A stretch of DNA of 64,000 nt from Ditylenchus dipsaci (taxonomy: Eukaryota > Nematoda > Chromadorea > Rhabditida > Anguinidae). The stretch is taken from NCBI GenBank assembly GCA_004194705.1, contig SADC01001351.1:310001-374000 (forward strand), written 5' to 3'. Under the pieces are notes generated by a model. It made no database searches. It was not told the DNA's origin and saw nothing but the letters and a program-made list of their open reading frames with translations. Of this stretch, positions 23,201-34,685 are shown one piece after another (within the stretch, counting starts at the first letter, position 1; every line of letters begins with the position of its first letter). The position numbers and the translations under genes are program-made.

Positions 23201-25301
23201 AACAGAATCGATAAAATATTTTGAAAATTGGGTTAAAAAAAGTGTCGGACCCTAGGCGGGAACGAACTTTTGGGGTGCCACTAAATCGAGGTTTGACTGT
23301 AATGCTTAAATTCCGATTTTAGCCACCCGAGCCCTAAATATAGATTAGGCACCCTTGACTGAGATGGACAGAGATAAATATCCCACAAAATGGCCCCTAA
23401 AAAAATTTGGTCAACGTTAGAAACAAACCATTTTTCCTGATTTAAAATTGCAAGGAAAATCCAGTTTGACAAGACGGACCACCAAACTGAGTTGGCTAGC
23501 TTTAAATCAGGTGTATACCTATACCAGAAGATTAGGTTAGGTATACCTCTATGGGGATAGGTCTCAGTGTAAGGTAAACGGGTGTGCCAGTAGGGCGGGT
23601 AGATGATGAATAAAAATTACGAGGCCTGAAATTTGGGTAAACTTTTCTTAATGCTTCTTATATGGACTTCTACGCACTCCTCTACAACATGAAAATTTTG
23701 ATTGGATTTCAAAAGAAAGGTATTAAAAAGTCCAGAAGAAAAAAAAGAATCAGCTTTGCGTACTTAATTTCCAGATGCGTTAATATTTAGCTATTTTCGT
23801 ATGCTTTTTTGTGAATTCGATCAGACTGTGAATTGTCCCAGACTGTGAATTGTCCATACTGTGAATTTTCCTTGACTGTGAATTGTCCCATACTGTGAAC
23901 TGTCCCAGACTGTGAATTGTCCAGACTGTGAATTGTCCGTGTCCCTTCTGAAACACTGTGTTTAAATTAGGGGTATCTTTCTGAGATCGTAATCAATGTA
24001 ATTTTTTTTCACAGGTGATGTTCTTGGCTAGAGGTCGTGTTGCCTTCTTCGGACCGCCGCTTGAAGCTGTGGAATTTTTCCGTACTTGTAACTACAGCTG
24101 TCCAGAGAACTACAATCCTGCTGACTTCATTATCGAGACTCTAGCCATTCGTGCAGTCAATAAGGAAGAGTGCCGAGAAAAAATCCGATACCTCTGTGAT
24201 CAGTTTCTTGAATCTCCTGTTGGGCAGCAATATTTGAAGGAAGTGGAAGAGAACAAATCAGTGGTTGGCAATATTCCAGAATCCAAAAGTCGCCCGGGCT
24301 TTTTCGTTCAAGTAAGGTTATTTTCCTTGTATTCGGTTTAGCAATAATTTTCACTCTTAGGTTGGCGCAATTTTCCATCGCTCTATTCTTGACAATTGGA
24401 GAAACAAAGCATTCATTCGGGCCAAAGTCTTTCAGAAGTTAATAATGGGTCTAATTATTGGCTTCATCTACTTTCAAACTGGCAGAAACCTGAATGAGCG
24501 AAAAATCACCAGTCTTAATGGAGCTCTCTTCTTCATAGTCGCCGAGTTGACTTTCCCAGCTCTGTTTGGTATTTTGACAGTTTTACCAAGGGAGTTTCCG
24601 TTAGTAGTACGTGAATATCATGACGGCCTCTACGACATATGCAGCTACTACACTGCTCGAGTTCTTTCCTATCTTCCGTTGTTCTCGTTGGATGGTGCGT
24701 TTATGATTGCAATCGCCTACTACATGGTTGGGTTTGCTTCATCACCATTGCGCTTCCTTGCCTCTATTGGTTGGTCTTTTCATTTTGGTTAAGATAATCT
24801 AGTGGATTTTATCTTTGCAGGGATCGGAATATTGGTGGAACAATCGGCAGCAGCTTTCGGCGTATTACTTGCGATGGCGACTCCTTCTTATCCTGTAGCA
24901 GTCTCAATAGCTAGCCCGATTCTAACGTGCCTTATGCTGACTGGCGGCATGTACGCTAATCTTAAAGAGCTGTCTCCTTACGTCAGATGGTTGCAATACT
25001 TGAGCTGGTTTAGGTGCATGCTTTGAGTCACTCCATATAAATTTTTTGGTTCATGATCTTTAGATTCGGTTATGAGGCTCTCACAATTAATCAATGGGTC
25101 GGGGCAGCTGAAGGTGGTAAAATCAAAGTGAGGCTCGACGATAATAGATCGGTCTACAAAAGTGCCGAGACGGTCCTTGATGCACTTTCTTTTGTTCCAT
25201 GGAAGATTTGGTTAGACGTCGGAGTCATGCTATTTTTCCTCATTATGTTCTATCTCTTAGGTTTTGTTGGTTTGTTAATTCGTGTTAGGCTTTCTCGTTG
25301 A
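20230..25301 (+). CDS. ABCG/White-family half-transporter
   Basis: Membrane ABC half-transporter that must dimerise; the substrate cannot be told (lipid, sterol or pigment precursor). Exons: 20230-20480, 20527-20612, 20666-20823, 20883-21160, 24015-24311, 24361-24769, 24821-25013 and 25064-25301, about 636 residues, normal for the family. The nucleotide-binding domain comes first: Walker [13 protein letters not shown]-loop [19 protein letters not shown], signature near TGGSRIS, Walker [14 protein letters not shown] and switch TIHQPSS. An ABC2-type membrane domain follows, with helices such as [11 protein letters not shown] and [17 protein letters not shown]. One base is missing from the G run at 20961-20963, in the signature motif; restored, it would read SIGE where the family has SGGE. 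The 2.9-kb intron 21161-24014 holds nested transposons. This NBD-first order defines ABCG. Confidence 0.93.
21355..21515. repeat. Palindromic MITE
   Basis: GGGCACTTCTCTTTCGTCTC on the left pairs with GAGACGATAGAGAAGTGTCC-like sequence on the right. The centre around ACTCTCTGGAGT also folds. A close relative lies at 53142-53331. Confidence 0.7.
21805..22235. repeat. Inverted-repeat MITE, AATTCCCCACCAAA arms
   Basis: The left arm holds three AATTCCCCACCAAA-like units followed by CGACCATATCTCAGTGTTTT. The right arm is its reverse complement from about 22090. The centre is AT-rich and non-coding. It lies in the ABCG intron. Confidence 0.75.
22295..23946. mobile_element. Foldback element, ACAATTCACAGTCTGGG array
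   Basis: Perfect 8-bp duplication TCTGAAAC at 22287-22294 and 23947-23954. TIRs start GGGTGCGCGACAGTTCACAG and AGGGACACGGACAATTCACA. Both arms are tandem 15-17-base units (22300-22410; inverted 23820-23945). The interior is a diverged copy of the 165-bp tandem repeat, split by the Tigger-like element at 22871-23299. No transposase is seen. Confidence 0.85.
22871..23299. mobile_element. Tigger-like palindromic element
   Basis: Ends are CAGTCAACCCTCGATTTAGT and the reverse complement of ACTAAATCGAGGTTTGACTG. Almost the whole 429 bp folds on itself, with a second inner pair around CCTCGATATAGTGGCACC. TA follows the right end; the left flank is TG. Confidence 0.75.
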
Positions 25302-25326
25302 ATGTATTTTGTTTTGTCTGGTATTC

Positions 25327-25332
25327 AATAAA
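25327..25332 (+). promoter_or_regulatory. Poly(A) signal of ABCG gene
   Basis: AATAAA 26 bases after the stop codon. Confidence 0.7.
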
Positions 25333-26284
25333 GATGACTCTTCCACTGTGCCTTTTTCCCCGACTTTTACTGGGGTAAGTACGTTTGTTCCAATAGCTTA
25401 TCGGAAGTTCATAGAGATAAGGCGTTTATATTTTCGTAGTGATATTATCTATCATACCAGTTTCAAAAATGATAGCACGCAAACACTGGCCAAAGCTGTT
25501 TTGTGACGGCGCACGACTGCATGTAATCGAATTCTGGTCGTAATCCTATATATTATTATTTTGTCTTGCCATCACCATTAGCTCTTTTTAGTTATTTTCC
25601 TTTTTATCTTATAATTTTCTGCGTATTCCTATGATAAGCCTTTTTTTGAATTTATCAAGAGAAAAGTACCACTAACCAGGGAACCTCAAACAGTGTCTTT
25701 TTTCAAGGATTTCTTTAGAGACTTTTTTTTGCAGATTCTTGTAGAGCAGCCCGAAGTTATACAACAGTGCTGCCAATATCTCCAGATCATTTGAAAAATT
25801 AACTACTATTAAGTTGCCGTTGTTTTATAATATTTTTATTATCCAACTTGTATAGGGCGATTTGTTGCAGATTATACTTATGCCAGTGAGTGAAACTTTG
25901 AAAAAAAACGTCACGGCTTTTTAAAATGTTGGGAAGAAGCCGATACCTCAGAGTGGCGGGATTCCAAAAATAGCTTCTTTTTTCAGCAATTTTTATATTT
26001 TTCGAATTTCAGCTCTCCTAGTATCAGTCTTTACGTGAAAATGAAAACCCAGAATACAGGTTATGCAATTGTATAAAGAAAGTGTGTGTTATAAAAATTT
26101 ATATTATCTTTTTTCACCTAGAAGTCAAAATGGAGATTACGATTCGGGCAGCTAGCTGTCCTGTCAACCTTCTTGCTAAAAATGTTCAATTTTTTTATAA
26201 AATCACAGACCTTCTATGTACTATTGTGTAGCCTACATGCTATGTTTTCATTTGCGCTATCATAAAGAGTGAAAATGAGATCTC
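25333..26284. other. Gene-free stretch
   Basis: About 950 bp with no conserved coding exon, RNA gene or clear repeat that I can recognise. Confidence 0.5.
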
Positions 26285-26530
26285 GGCGCTACTGCAATAT
26301 ACCCCCCTCCCAAAAACCCTCCTGTAATATACCACCCCCCCCCCATAATTTTTGGGCTTAGGAATAAGGCTTAGCCCTTAGGCTTCGGGCCATTAGGCTC
26401 AGGGACAACACGTAATAATTTCACTACTTTTCCAAAAAAAAAAAAAGTGTGGTTTTCGGGGTACCTGAAAAATTATTGGGGGAGGAGGGTATATTACAGT
26501 AGCTTTTTTTTGGGGGGGGGGGGGGGGGTT
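26285..26530. repeat. Inverted repeat with poly-C / poly-G ends
   Basis: AATATACCCCCCTCCC-like sequence on the left is inverted on the right as GGAGGAGGGTATATTACAGT followed by a long G run (about 26513-26528). Between them is a TTAGGC-like hexamer stretch. The homopolymers make the local sequence unreliable. Confidence 0.6.
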
Positions 26531-27025
26531 TGGATTTATATGACAGTAGCGTCGAGATCTCATTAGAGCTGAAATTCGAAAAATATAAACTTTGCTGGAA
26601 AAAGGAGCTATTATTTGAACTCCCGCCACTCTCAGGTTCGGCTTCCTTCCAAGTCGGCTTCGGCTTCCCTCGGCTTCCTTCCAGTATTTTGAAAAGCCGT
26701 GACGTTTTCTCAAAATACTCACTGGCATAAGAATAATATGCAACAAAACACCCCACACAAGTTGGATAATAAAAATATCTCTATATAGTATTTGGGACGG
26801 GGGGGGGGGGTTGTGGGGGTGTTGTCCGTCACACTTCTGAGTGGTCCCGTTGTTATTTCTTTTCTGAAAAATATTTTATTTGGCAAGTTTGTACTCATTT
26901 TAAAGCTCTTTTAACGGCGAAGGATCTTTTACATTCAGATTTGGAATTTGCTGTGAAAAAATTTGAGATTTTGCCCCTTGAAGTGGAAAATTGTGGGTTT
27001 TCGGGGAAAATCTCATGAGTGGTCC

Positions 27026-27365
27026 GGGTAGCTGATATTTGCCAAAAACGACATTTGCAAAACGTATGTTTTGCCAAAACGACATTTGTCAAAACGACAT
27101 TTGCCAAAATGACATTTGCCAACACGACGTTTGCCAAACTGCAATTTCCCAAGCGTAGTTTTTGCCTAAAAATAATAGTATCAAATCAAATTTCATAAGT
27201 CTTTTTCAGACGAAATCCACGTTTGGCAAATTTCGTTTTGGTAAATGTCGTTTTGCCAAAATTCGATTTGGCAAATGTCGTTGTGTAAAATGCCGTTTTG
27301 GAAAATGTCGTTTCGGCAAAATTTCGTATTTGGCAAATGTCGTTTTTGGCAAGTATCACCCAGCC
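27026..27365. mobile_element. Small Foldback element, GCCAAAACGACATTT array
   Basis: Perfect 8-bp duplication AGTGGTCC at 27018-27025 and 27366-27373. TIRs are GGGTAGCTGATATTTGCC and the reverse complement of GGCAAGTATCACCCAGCC. Both arms consist of tandem ACGACATTTGCCAAA units (16 bp) around a roughly 70-bp centre. Non-coding. Confidence 0.88.
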
Positions 27366-27405
27366 AGTGGTCCCATTGTGCCAGTTATAACTTTTGGCAG
27401 GAGTA

Positions 27406-28036
27406 CACTTTAGTGGGTACGCCCCAAATTGCCCGAAATGATGTTTTTTCGACGTAAAACTATGAAATATGTACAGAAAACACATTTTAGGTGTGGGAAG
27501 ACCATTTTTCAAGAAAAAAAAATTTCGGCCAAAATTGACCAAAACCGTGATACCAACTTTATGATCCAAAAATCGACTTTTCTGAAAGTGGCTTAAAATG
27601 CTATAAAATGATTGGCTATGATGTAATTATATTATTCCGAGCATGTTTTCATTGGTAGCACATCGTTTTGATTGCAGGACAAGGCAAAAAGTCGGAAGGA
27701 CAAGCCTAAGCCATTCTTCTGAATGAATGAAAGATATGATTTTGACGATAAAGATTTTTACATTTTTGAACAATTAAGATGATAACGGTACGAAAATATC
27801 ATTTTTGAAATGCATTGAGACCATTTCCAGCAATTTTATAACATCTTAAGCTATGTTCAGAAAAGTCGATTTTTGGATCATAAAGTTGGTATCATGGTTT
27901 TGGTCAATTTTGGCCGAAATTTTTTTTTCTTGAAAAATGGTCTTCCCACACCTAAAATGTGTTTTCTGTACATATTTCATAGTTTTACGTCGAAAAAACA
28001 TCATTTCGGGCAATTTGGGACGTACCCACTAAAGTG
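27406..28036. mobile_element. TA-flanked long-TIR element
   Basis: TA at both ends. TIRs of about 185 bp start CACTTTAGTGGGTACG and are nearly perfect reverse complements. The 260-bp centre has no conserved coding sequence. Mariner-like by TA flanks only. Confidence 0.8.
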
Positions 28037-28227
28037 TACTTTAGCCTAACTTTTTTTCTGGGAGTTTGTACTCATTTCAAAGCTCTTTTGACGGCGGAGG
28101 ACCTTTTGCATTCAGATTTTGGATTTGCTGTAAAAAAATTTGAGATTTTATCCCTGAATTTAAAAATTGGAGGTTTTATGGGAAAATGCATAAAATGCTA
28201 CCAAAAATGGCTGGGAAATACCAATGG

Positions 28228-29135
28228 CATACAGTAGCGGAAAAAAAGTATTGCATCAAGCACATATTTTTTGAAAATAATTGTATAGCGTTCCAACTTT
28301 GAAACATTCTACGACAATTTTTAACCAAGAAGATTGTCCGCAATCTCAGCTACATTTTGAGCACAAATATGCCAAAAAAGAATAATTTTTTGTTAGCATA
28401 CCAATGCTATTTGCAAAGCCACTCATTCCTGGGGGTGGAAAAAAGTATTCCAATAAGCATTCTTTCGTTAATGTTTTTAAGATTTTAGGATTTTTTTGCT
28501 AGTTATTTTTGATGAGTTTTATAGGCTACTTCATAGCTACAATTTGATAGGTCAATCTCTTTTTTTCGATTATTCTGAGAAAAGTTATGAATATCAACAA
28601 AAAAAAAGTGTCATTTTTTAGTCAATATCTAAGTAAATCTAAAGAAAATGGTTGTTTGGTCGCATAAATACTGACTTTTCTTAAAAGTTTGAATATCAAA
28701 ATTGACTAGTTAATGCAGTTTTTGAAAGCTTAACAATTTCTCTACGAAATGACATGTAAGCCTTTTTTAAGGATTGCACAGGGCTGAGAAACGGACGGTT
28801 GAAGTTAAAAGAAGTAAAAATGTCTCAAAATAAGGCAAAAAATAGAGGTTTTTTACTTCTTTTTTTTTCGCGAAAAAATTTTGCCTTGGGGGACCAAGGT
28901 AGCCCAAATTTTCTGGAGCCTGAAATGTGACCTTGGTCCCCCAAGGCAAAAATTTTTACAGAAAAAATAATTTTTGGCAAAAATGCTTAAAACATGGTAG
29001 AAACGTTACAGAAAAATTTTTAGGCTGTTATGAGAGAAAATTTTTTTTTACCAATTTTGTAAGTACTTGGTCCCCTGTGGTTTAAGCTAAATCTGGGACA
29101 GAAATGAGGAAATCTGGGACAGAAAAAAGTATTGC
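28228..29135. mobile_element. Possible Tc1-like element remnant
   Basis: Left end CAGTAGCGGAAAAAAAGTAT resembles Tc1-type ends. Near 29105-29135 the sequence GACAGAAAAAAGTATTGCCC carries a similar block in the same orientation, so the right end is uncertain. No transposase is readable. Confidence 0.35.
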
Positions 29136-29344
29136 CCGTAGCTTAAATGTTTTTCGTCTCGAGAGGAATTTGAAATTTTACGATAACGTTAGACCTTTAA
29201 GAAAAGTTTTTTAATTAAATTGAGCATGCTGAACATGAATGCGGTGCTAAAATTATAAAATTTCTCATAATAGGTCGCAAAGAACCGATTTACCGAGATA
29301 GCTGGCGAATACCCATGAATGGTCGAAAAATGTTTACCTCCCTT

Positions 29345-29595
29345 TGGTTAACTCTAGAAAACTAACTTTCTAGGGCATGGTCACCTGTTATAAATTTTGT
29401 CCCCGCCAATTCAAAATTTATTTCGAATCGTTGAGCTTCTGTACCGATTTTTTAACTTGGTTTCTGACAAAACTACACCTAAAATTAATTCTAGGCCTTG
29501 TTTTGTTAGAAACCAACCTGTACAGAAGTTCAATGATTCAGAAATTTTTTTGAATTGGCGGGACAAATTGGAAAACAGGTGAACATGCCCCTTTC
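29345..29595. repeat. Near-palindrome, GTCCCCGCCAATTCAAA family
   Basis: AGGGCATGGTCACCTGTT at the left is matched by an inverted GGTGAACATGCCCCT at the right, and the inner arms pair around TTCTAGGCC. Relatives are at 54766-54992 and 55305-55555. Confidence 0.75.
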
Positions 29596-29726
29596 AGTGG
29601 CTTTTGTCCACACTAGGGTGAAATTCTGAGCGAAAAAATAAAAAAGTTGCCCAAAAGCAAAATAATCCTCTAAACATTAAATGCATTTCGAATCCCACCA
29701 AAAAATAGGCCTAAAAATTAGACTTA

Positions 29727-30454
29727 CCGTATACGCTCTAATTATAAGCCATGGCGTATAATTTTTCAACGGCTCAAATTGTTTTACCCCGTCAAATTAC
29801 TGATTTACCCGTCAAATTATTTTTTACCTCGTCAAATTTGAATTTTGAGCTAAATACTCATTTACACCGTCAAATTACTGATTCACTCCGTCAAATTTGA
29901 ATTTTCGGTGAGATACTGCAGTAAATTTTGCGGGAATTTGAATTTTATAGTCAAAAATGACTTGGATCGCTCAAAATCCCACCCAGAGTGGCCAGAAGCC
30001 CCTGAAAGTTGGTTTTTTGGGGGTTTACTAAAGGGGGAGTGAACTTTTTTGCGAAAATTTGATTGGTCGGATCAGAATTCCAGTCCGATCAACTGAATTG
30101 CTCAGAATTTCACCCTGAACCATTCTCAACCATCTTAAACCGCCCTAAGCACTGATTTAGGGTAGTAAGATACTGGTATGGAGCAGTTTGGGATGGTTGA
30201 GGAGTGTTTAAGATGGTTGAGAATGGTTCAGGGTTAAATTCTGATTTATGCGGTAGAAAAAAGGGTTCTTATCGGTTATCCGCACCCCACTTACTTTTTC
30301 CACAAAATAGTCAAGTTACATCATCATCATATTTTTTAAACAATGGGTGGGGTGCGGATAACCGATAAGAACCGAAAAAAGTGTTTTTGCGGCAAAATGA
30401 AGTATTTTTACGGCAAGAAAAAAGTTTGCCCGCTTATAGTTAGAGCGGATACAG
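29727..30454. mobile_element. TA-flanked long element (Tigger-like ends)
   Basis: TA at 29725-29726 and 30455-30456. Ends are CCGTATACGCTCTAATTATA and the reverse complement of TATAGTTAGAGCGGATACAG. Inside are GTCAAATTACTGATT repeats and a GAGTGGCCAGAAGCCCCTGA segment shared with 43065-43520. No coding exon. Confidence 0.65.
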
Positions 30455-30885
30455 TAGGCCTAAGATAGGCCTATTTAAGCCTAAGTCTAATTAAAATTGG
30501 CGCGGGCCTTTTTTATGCCGGTCGATGTATTTGGAAAAAGGCCTAGTTAACCATAAATTCTCATCCCTGTGTCAGCCCTAGCTGCGCTCTAAATCAGCTC
30601 TTAATCAGATTTTTTTTCGCCTGTGGCCGAGGATAAATTAAAAAAAGCAGCGAGCTGAGTAACTGCGTTGTTGCGTGTTAAGTTAATTAGCGAGTATACA
30701 TCTCTTGTCCAAACCCTTTTCTGTCTCCAGTTTTTTTATTCTCTCCAATTCTCCGAAATTCATATTTCAAATGCCCTGCTTGGCGGGGAGTTCAAACACA
30801 ACGTTCATATAGTTTTTGAATCCGCTTTTTACATATTGAATTATGCTTTCTGGATTTACGCGTTCTGATTTATATCTTTTGATTA

Positions 30886-30897
30886 AAGTACATTTAG
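30886..30897 (+). promoter_or_regulatory. Likely trans-splice acceptor of DNA ligase gene
   Basis: GTACATTTAG ends 13 bases before the start codon at 30911. The bases between acceptor and start codon contain an in-frame TAG, so translation does not run in from an upstream exon. Confidence 0.5.
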
Positions 30898-30910
30898 AAA
30901 AGACTAGAAT

Positions 30911-32771
30911 ATGTCACTAACACCAGGCAAATGCTTCAAGCCTATGCTGGCCCATCCATCCAAGGGTATTGATGAGGTTCTAAAGAAATTTGGTGGCAAA
31001 GACGATTTTGCTTGTGAGTGGAAATACGATGGTGAGAGAATCCAAGTAAGACTATATTTTATCTCTCTTAATAAAACATTTTGGAGGTCTCTAAAATAAA
31101 AAGGATCTAAATTTCAGGTTCATCGTACCCAGGCTGGCAAAGTACAGTTATTCAGCCGAAACCAGCTTGAAACAACTAACAAGTACCCAGATGTTGTGGA
31201 AAGGCTGTCCAAGTGCCTTGCGCCAGGCACTAAAGATTTTATAGCGGATGGAGAAGTGGTGGCCTGGGATGTCGACAAAGCTACCATTCTTCCATTTCAA
31301 ACACTCAGCACTCGAAAGCGAAAGGTTATTATTCTTGTTTTGGACCATTCTTTATTACTATCAAAACCAAATTCAGGCAGCCGATTCCAACTCAGTCAAA
31401 GTTCAAGTGGTGATATTCCTGTTCGACCTTATCTACGTCAACGGCAAATCCCTGGTTGACCTACCATTCAGGCAACGCCGCCAACAACTCCACCAAAAAC
31501 TAATCCAAGTGCCTGGATCTGTGTTCTTTGTAACCAGTATGGATACCAAGGACCCAGAGGAAATTGGAGATTTTCTCCAAGATGCTGTTAGAGGCAGTTG
31601 TGAAGGTAAATCTACCCAAATATTTGATCACAAAACTGTATTTCCTATCCAGGTTTGATGCTGAAGACCCTGGACTCGCCTTACCTTGTGGGTAAACGCT
31701 CCGCGGATGTCTTAAACTCAAAAAAGACTATTTGGATGGTCTGGGCGACACCTTGGATCTGATAGTTATTGGCGGTTACAATGGTGAGGGCAGGCGGCAG
31801 ACTGTTTACGGCGCTTATTTGCTGGCTGTGTATGATTCAAAGTCCAAAGAATACCAAACTATATGTAAAGTAGGTCGTGAACTAAATGGTCTTGAAATAA
31901 TAATTTCAAGGCTCAGAATTTCAGGTTGGAACTGGATTTACTGATAATGATTTGAGAAAGCAGTTCAAAGAGTTTGGAAAACTCCGAATAAAAGAGGTAG
32001 GTGATCAATTGGGTGCTTCTATTTACTAATGGTGATCGCCTTTGAGCTGCATATTATGAGGTCGTGGGTCAGGCCTGTGCTGGTCTCTGGTGAGAAGGCA
32101 AATTTTTCCGATTCCGGCCTCTGGTGGAGGCTTGGAATAAAATGTGGTTAACTTTTCCATTGACGGAACCTCTAATATTTTTGAAAAAAATAGGATGATT
32201 ATTTTGGTGATTAAAGTGATCATGTTAACCACAAGCACCATCATCACAATAATCAGCATCTAAAACAATTTATGATTTTACAGGCCTTAAATTTTTGGGT
32301 CATATATTGCTGTAGAGCTCTTCCAAGGAGGTCCCGATAGAAAAAAAACCGAAAACGTTGAAAATGGAAAATTAGCATCAACTAGTCAGATTCAAATTTT
32401 CAGCCTCTAAGTAACTATGCCTACCATCGGTCACTGGAACCCGATTTTTGGTTCGAACCCAAAGTTGTTTGGGAAATCAAAGCCTATGGGCTGACCATCT
32501 CTCCACGTCATTGTGCTGCCAAAGGTCTGGTAGACCCGGCTAAAGGTGAATGACAAAAAAAAAGATATTGGACAAACTTTATCTGTAAAAATGATTTACA
32601 GGGCTTTCCCTCCGATTCCCACGCTTTCTGCGTGTGCGAGATGATAAAAAGGTTGAAGACGCCACTGGACCTGAACAGTTGAATGAGATGTACAAAAAAC
32701 AAGAAGATGTAGCCAACTTTGTATACAAACCCGCTGATGAGAATGACGACGAAGAGGAAGACATTTCATGA
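30911..32771 (+). CDS. DNA ligase I-like, catalytic core only
   Basis: ATP-dependent ligase that seals nicks during replication and repair. Exons: 30911-31045, 31118-31324, 31377-31605, 31653-31869, 31925-31996, 32404-32545 and 32602-32771, about 390 residues. The adenylation motif [11 protein letters not shown] carries the catalytic Lys at about residue 39. [36 protein letters not shown] and the OB-domain motifs follow, up to [17 protein letters not shown] and an acidic tail. Human LIG1 has 919 residues; here the DNA-binding domain that normally precedes [13 protein letters not shown] is absent, and an in-frame stop sits just upstream of the start codon. A one-base loss near 31706-31710 breaks the frame where the family has [11 protein letters not shown]. 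An N-terminal gene part elsewhere cannot be excluded. Confidence 0.92.
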
Positions 32772-32777
32772 AATAAA
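32772..32777 (+). promoter_or_regulatory. Poly(A) signal of DNA ligase gene
   Basis: AATAAA begins directly after the TGA stop codon, implying a 3' UTR of only a few tens of bases. Confidence 0.65.
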
Positions 32778-33018
32778 CAAAAATATTTCAAGATTCGCTG
32801 TTCTTATTTATATATGTAATATGTGTATGTACAGTTATTGCTATAAACAGTCTTATTCATCTTAAATACTAGTCAGAAATACTATATAGGAAATGTTATT
32901 GACGCAAACACAAACTGGCACTGAAAATCTGACTAGCAAGGAACATCCGCGAACAGTATATCTTGATTTGAATATTCTGTAAAAGGCTATATTATAGAGC
33001 ATGGCCGATTTAACACTC

Positions 33019-34443
33019 GGACGGTCGAGGAGCCATTATATTCGTTGGACTCAGAATTTCATGCTAAAAACGGTAGTGAAAAGTTTTTTTTAAAGTTGGT
33101 ATTTGCGGGTCAGCGGCCCGTGAGAACCAGCCAAGTAAAAATTTCAGAAGAGCAGTTTTCATCAAATTTTATTACTTATTTGAGTGATTTTTTGTTCTAG
33201 AAAAGCACAGATCACGTGCTTTTTAATGAGATATCAAAGAGGTATTTACGACAATTATATGCAAAAATTACAGTTCAAAGAAACATTTGTGTCGTTTTTC
33301 GAAAACTTTGTTGATGCTTGAGTATGCATAAAAAGCGTGATAAGGTCATTTTTTCCGCTGTCCATGTAAATCATCCGACAGGACAAGAAAGACTGCATCA
33401 GAAAGTGCTTTGACGTAGAACAAAACAAGCTTTTGGAGTGTTTAGCAAGAGTCTTTAAAAAGTTAAAAGAGGTTTAACAAAAACTTTCATTTCGTTAATT
33501 AAACCTCAATTTTTTACACCGGATTCGTGTTCAGCATAGTCGGTTTGCATATAAAACTGCCCTTAAACCTGTTAACTTGCTATCAAACTTCAAATTCCGC
33601 TCAACACAATAAATATTTAAAAGACATTTTCTGAGAGAATGATAAACAGCTAGTACTCTACTACTCTTTCTGAGGAACTTTGAAAAAGACAGTCCATGTG
33701 AAACATGACAAGGAATTTAAGGAATTTCGTGTGAGATGGCAACATCAAATGGCTATAACAGTAGAACACGATAGACATCACACAAAATTTTTGAAATAAA
33801 TCGTAGTAAGTAGGTTTATCATTCTCTCAGAAAATGTCTTTTAAATATTTATTGTGTTGAGCGGAATTTGAAGTTTGATAGCAAGTTAACAGGTTTAAAG
33901 GCAGTTTTATATGCAAACCGACTATGCTGAACACGAATGCGGTGTAAAAAATTGAGGTTTAATTAACGAAATGAAAGTTTTTGTTAAAACCTCTTTTAAC
34001 TTTTTAAAGACTCTTGCTAAACACTCCAAAAGCTTGTTTTGTTCTACGTCAAAGCATTTTCTGATGCAGTCTTTCTAACCCTGTCGGATGATTTACATGG
34101 ACAGCGGAAAAAAATGACCTTATCACGCTTTTTATGCATACTCAAGCATCAACAAAGTTTTCGAAAAGCGACACAATTGTTTCTTTGAACTGTAATTTTG
34201 CATATAATTGTCGTAAATACCTCTTTGATATCTCATTAAAAAGCACGTGATCTGTGCTTTTCTAGAACAAAAAATCACTCAAATAAGTAATAAAATTTGA
34301 TGAAAACTGCTCTTCTGAAATTTTTACTTGGCTGGTTCTCAGGGGCTGCTGACCCGCAAATACCAACTTTAAAAAAAACTTTTCACTACCGTTTTTAGCA
34401 TGAAATTCTGAGTCCAACGAATATAATGGCTCCTCGACCGTCC
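33019..34443. repeat. 1.4-kb near-perfect palindrome
   Basis: Arms of about 700 bp are reverse complements, from GGACGGTCGAGGAGCC at the left to GGCTCCTCGACCGTCC at the right, around a short centre near 33745-33795. Differences between the arms are sparse. No coding exon and no target duplication found. Related fragments (TTCAGCATGGTTGATTTGC-like) appear near 8775 and 29225. Confidence 0.85.
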
Positions 34444-34454
34444 TAGTATTGAAT

Positions 34455-34685
34455 ATTTTACGCTACTCGTTTATACCCCTCCCAAAAAAGCTACTTGGTT
34501 GAACCCCTCCGACTAATTTTTAGGGCTACATAGACCATACTCTTTTTTGAGCCCCTTGGCCCAAGCCTAAGGGCCAAAGCTTGAACCAAAGCCTGAAGAC
34601 TGAGCCTAAGGGCTAAGCCTAAAAATTATTCGCAGGGATAAAACCGAGTAGCTGTTCTTGGGAGGGGTAAAACCGAGTAGCGCCG
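34455..34685. repeat. Short inverted-repeat element
   Basis: TACGCTACTCGTTTATACCC at the left is matched by an inverted GGGGTAAAACCGAGTAGCGC at the right. A run of AAGCCTAAGGGC-like hexamers lies between. Non-coding. Confidence 0.6.

Larger units (their letters stand above)
26885..28180. repeat. Dispersed unit copies flanking insertions
   Basis: A 130-bp unit (TTTGTACTCATTTTAAAGCT ... TTTGAGATTTTGCC) at 26885-27025 and again at 28055-28175 matches the units at 12540-12880. The first copy is interrupted by the element at 27026. Uninterrupted copies confirm the empty target sequence GAGTGGTCCC. Confidence 0.65.

Noticed and set aside
26399..26758. 100-residue frames on the minus strand
   Set aside because: They run across poly-G and inverted-repeat sequence and contain Pro/Lys homopolymers; no domain.
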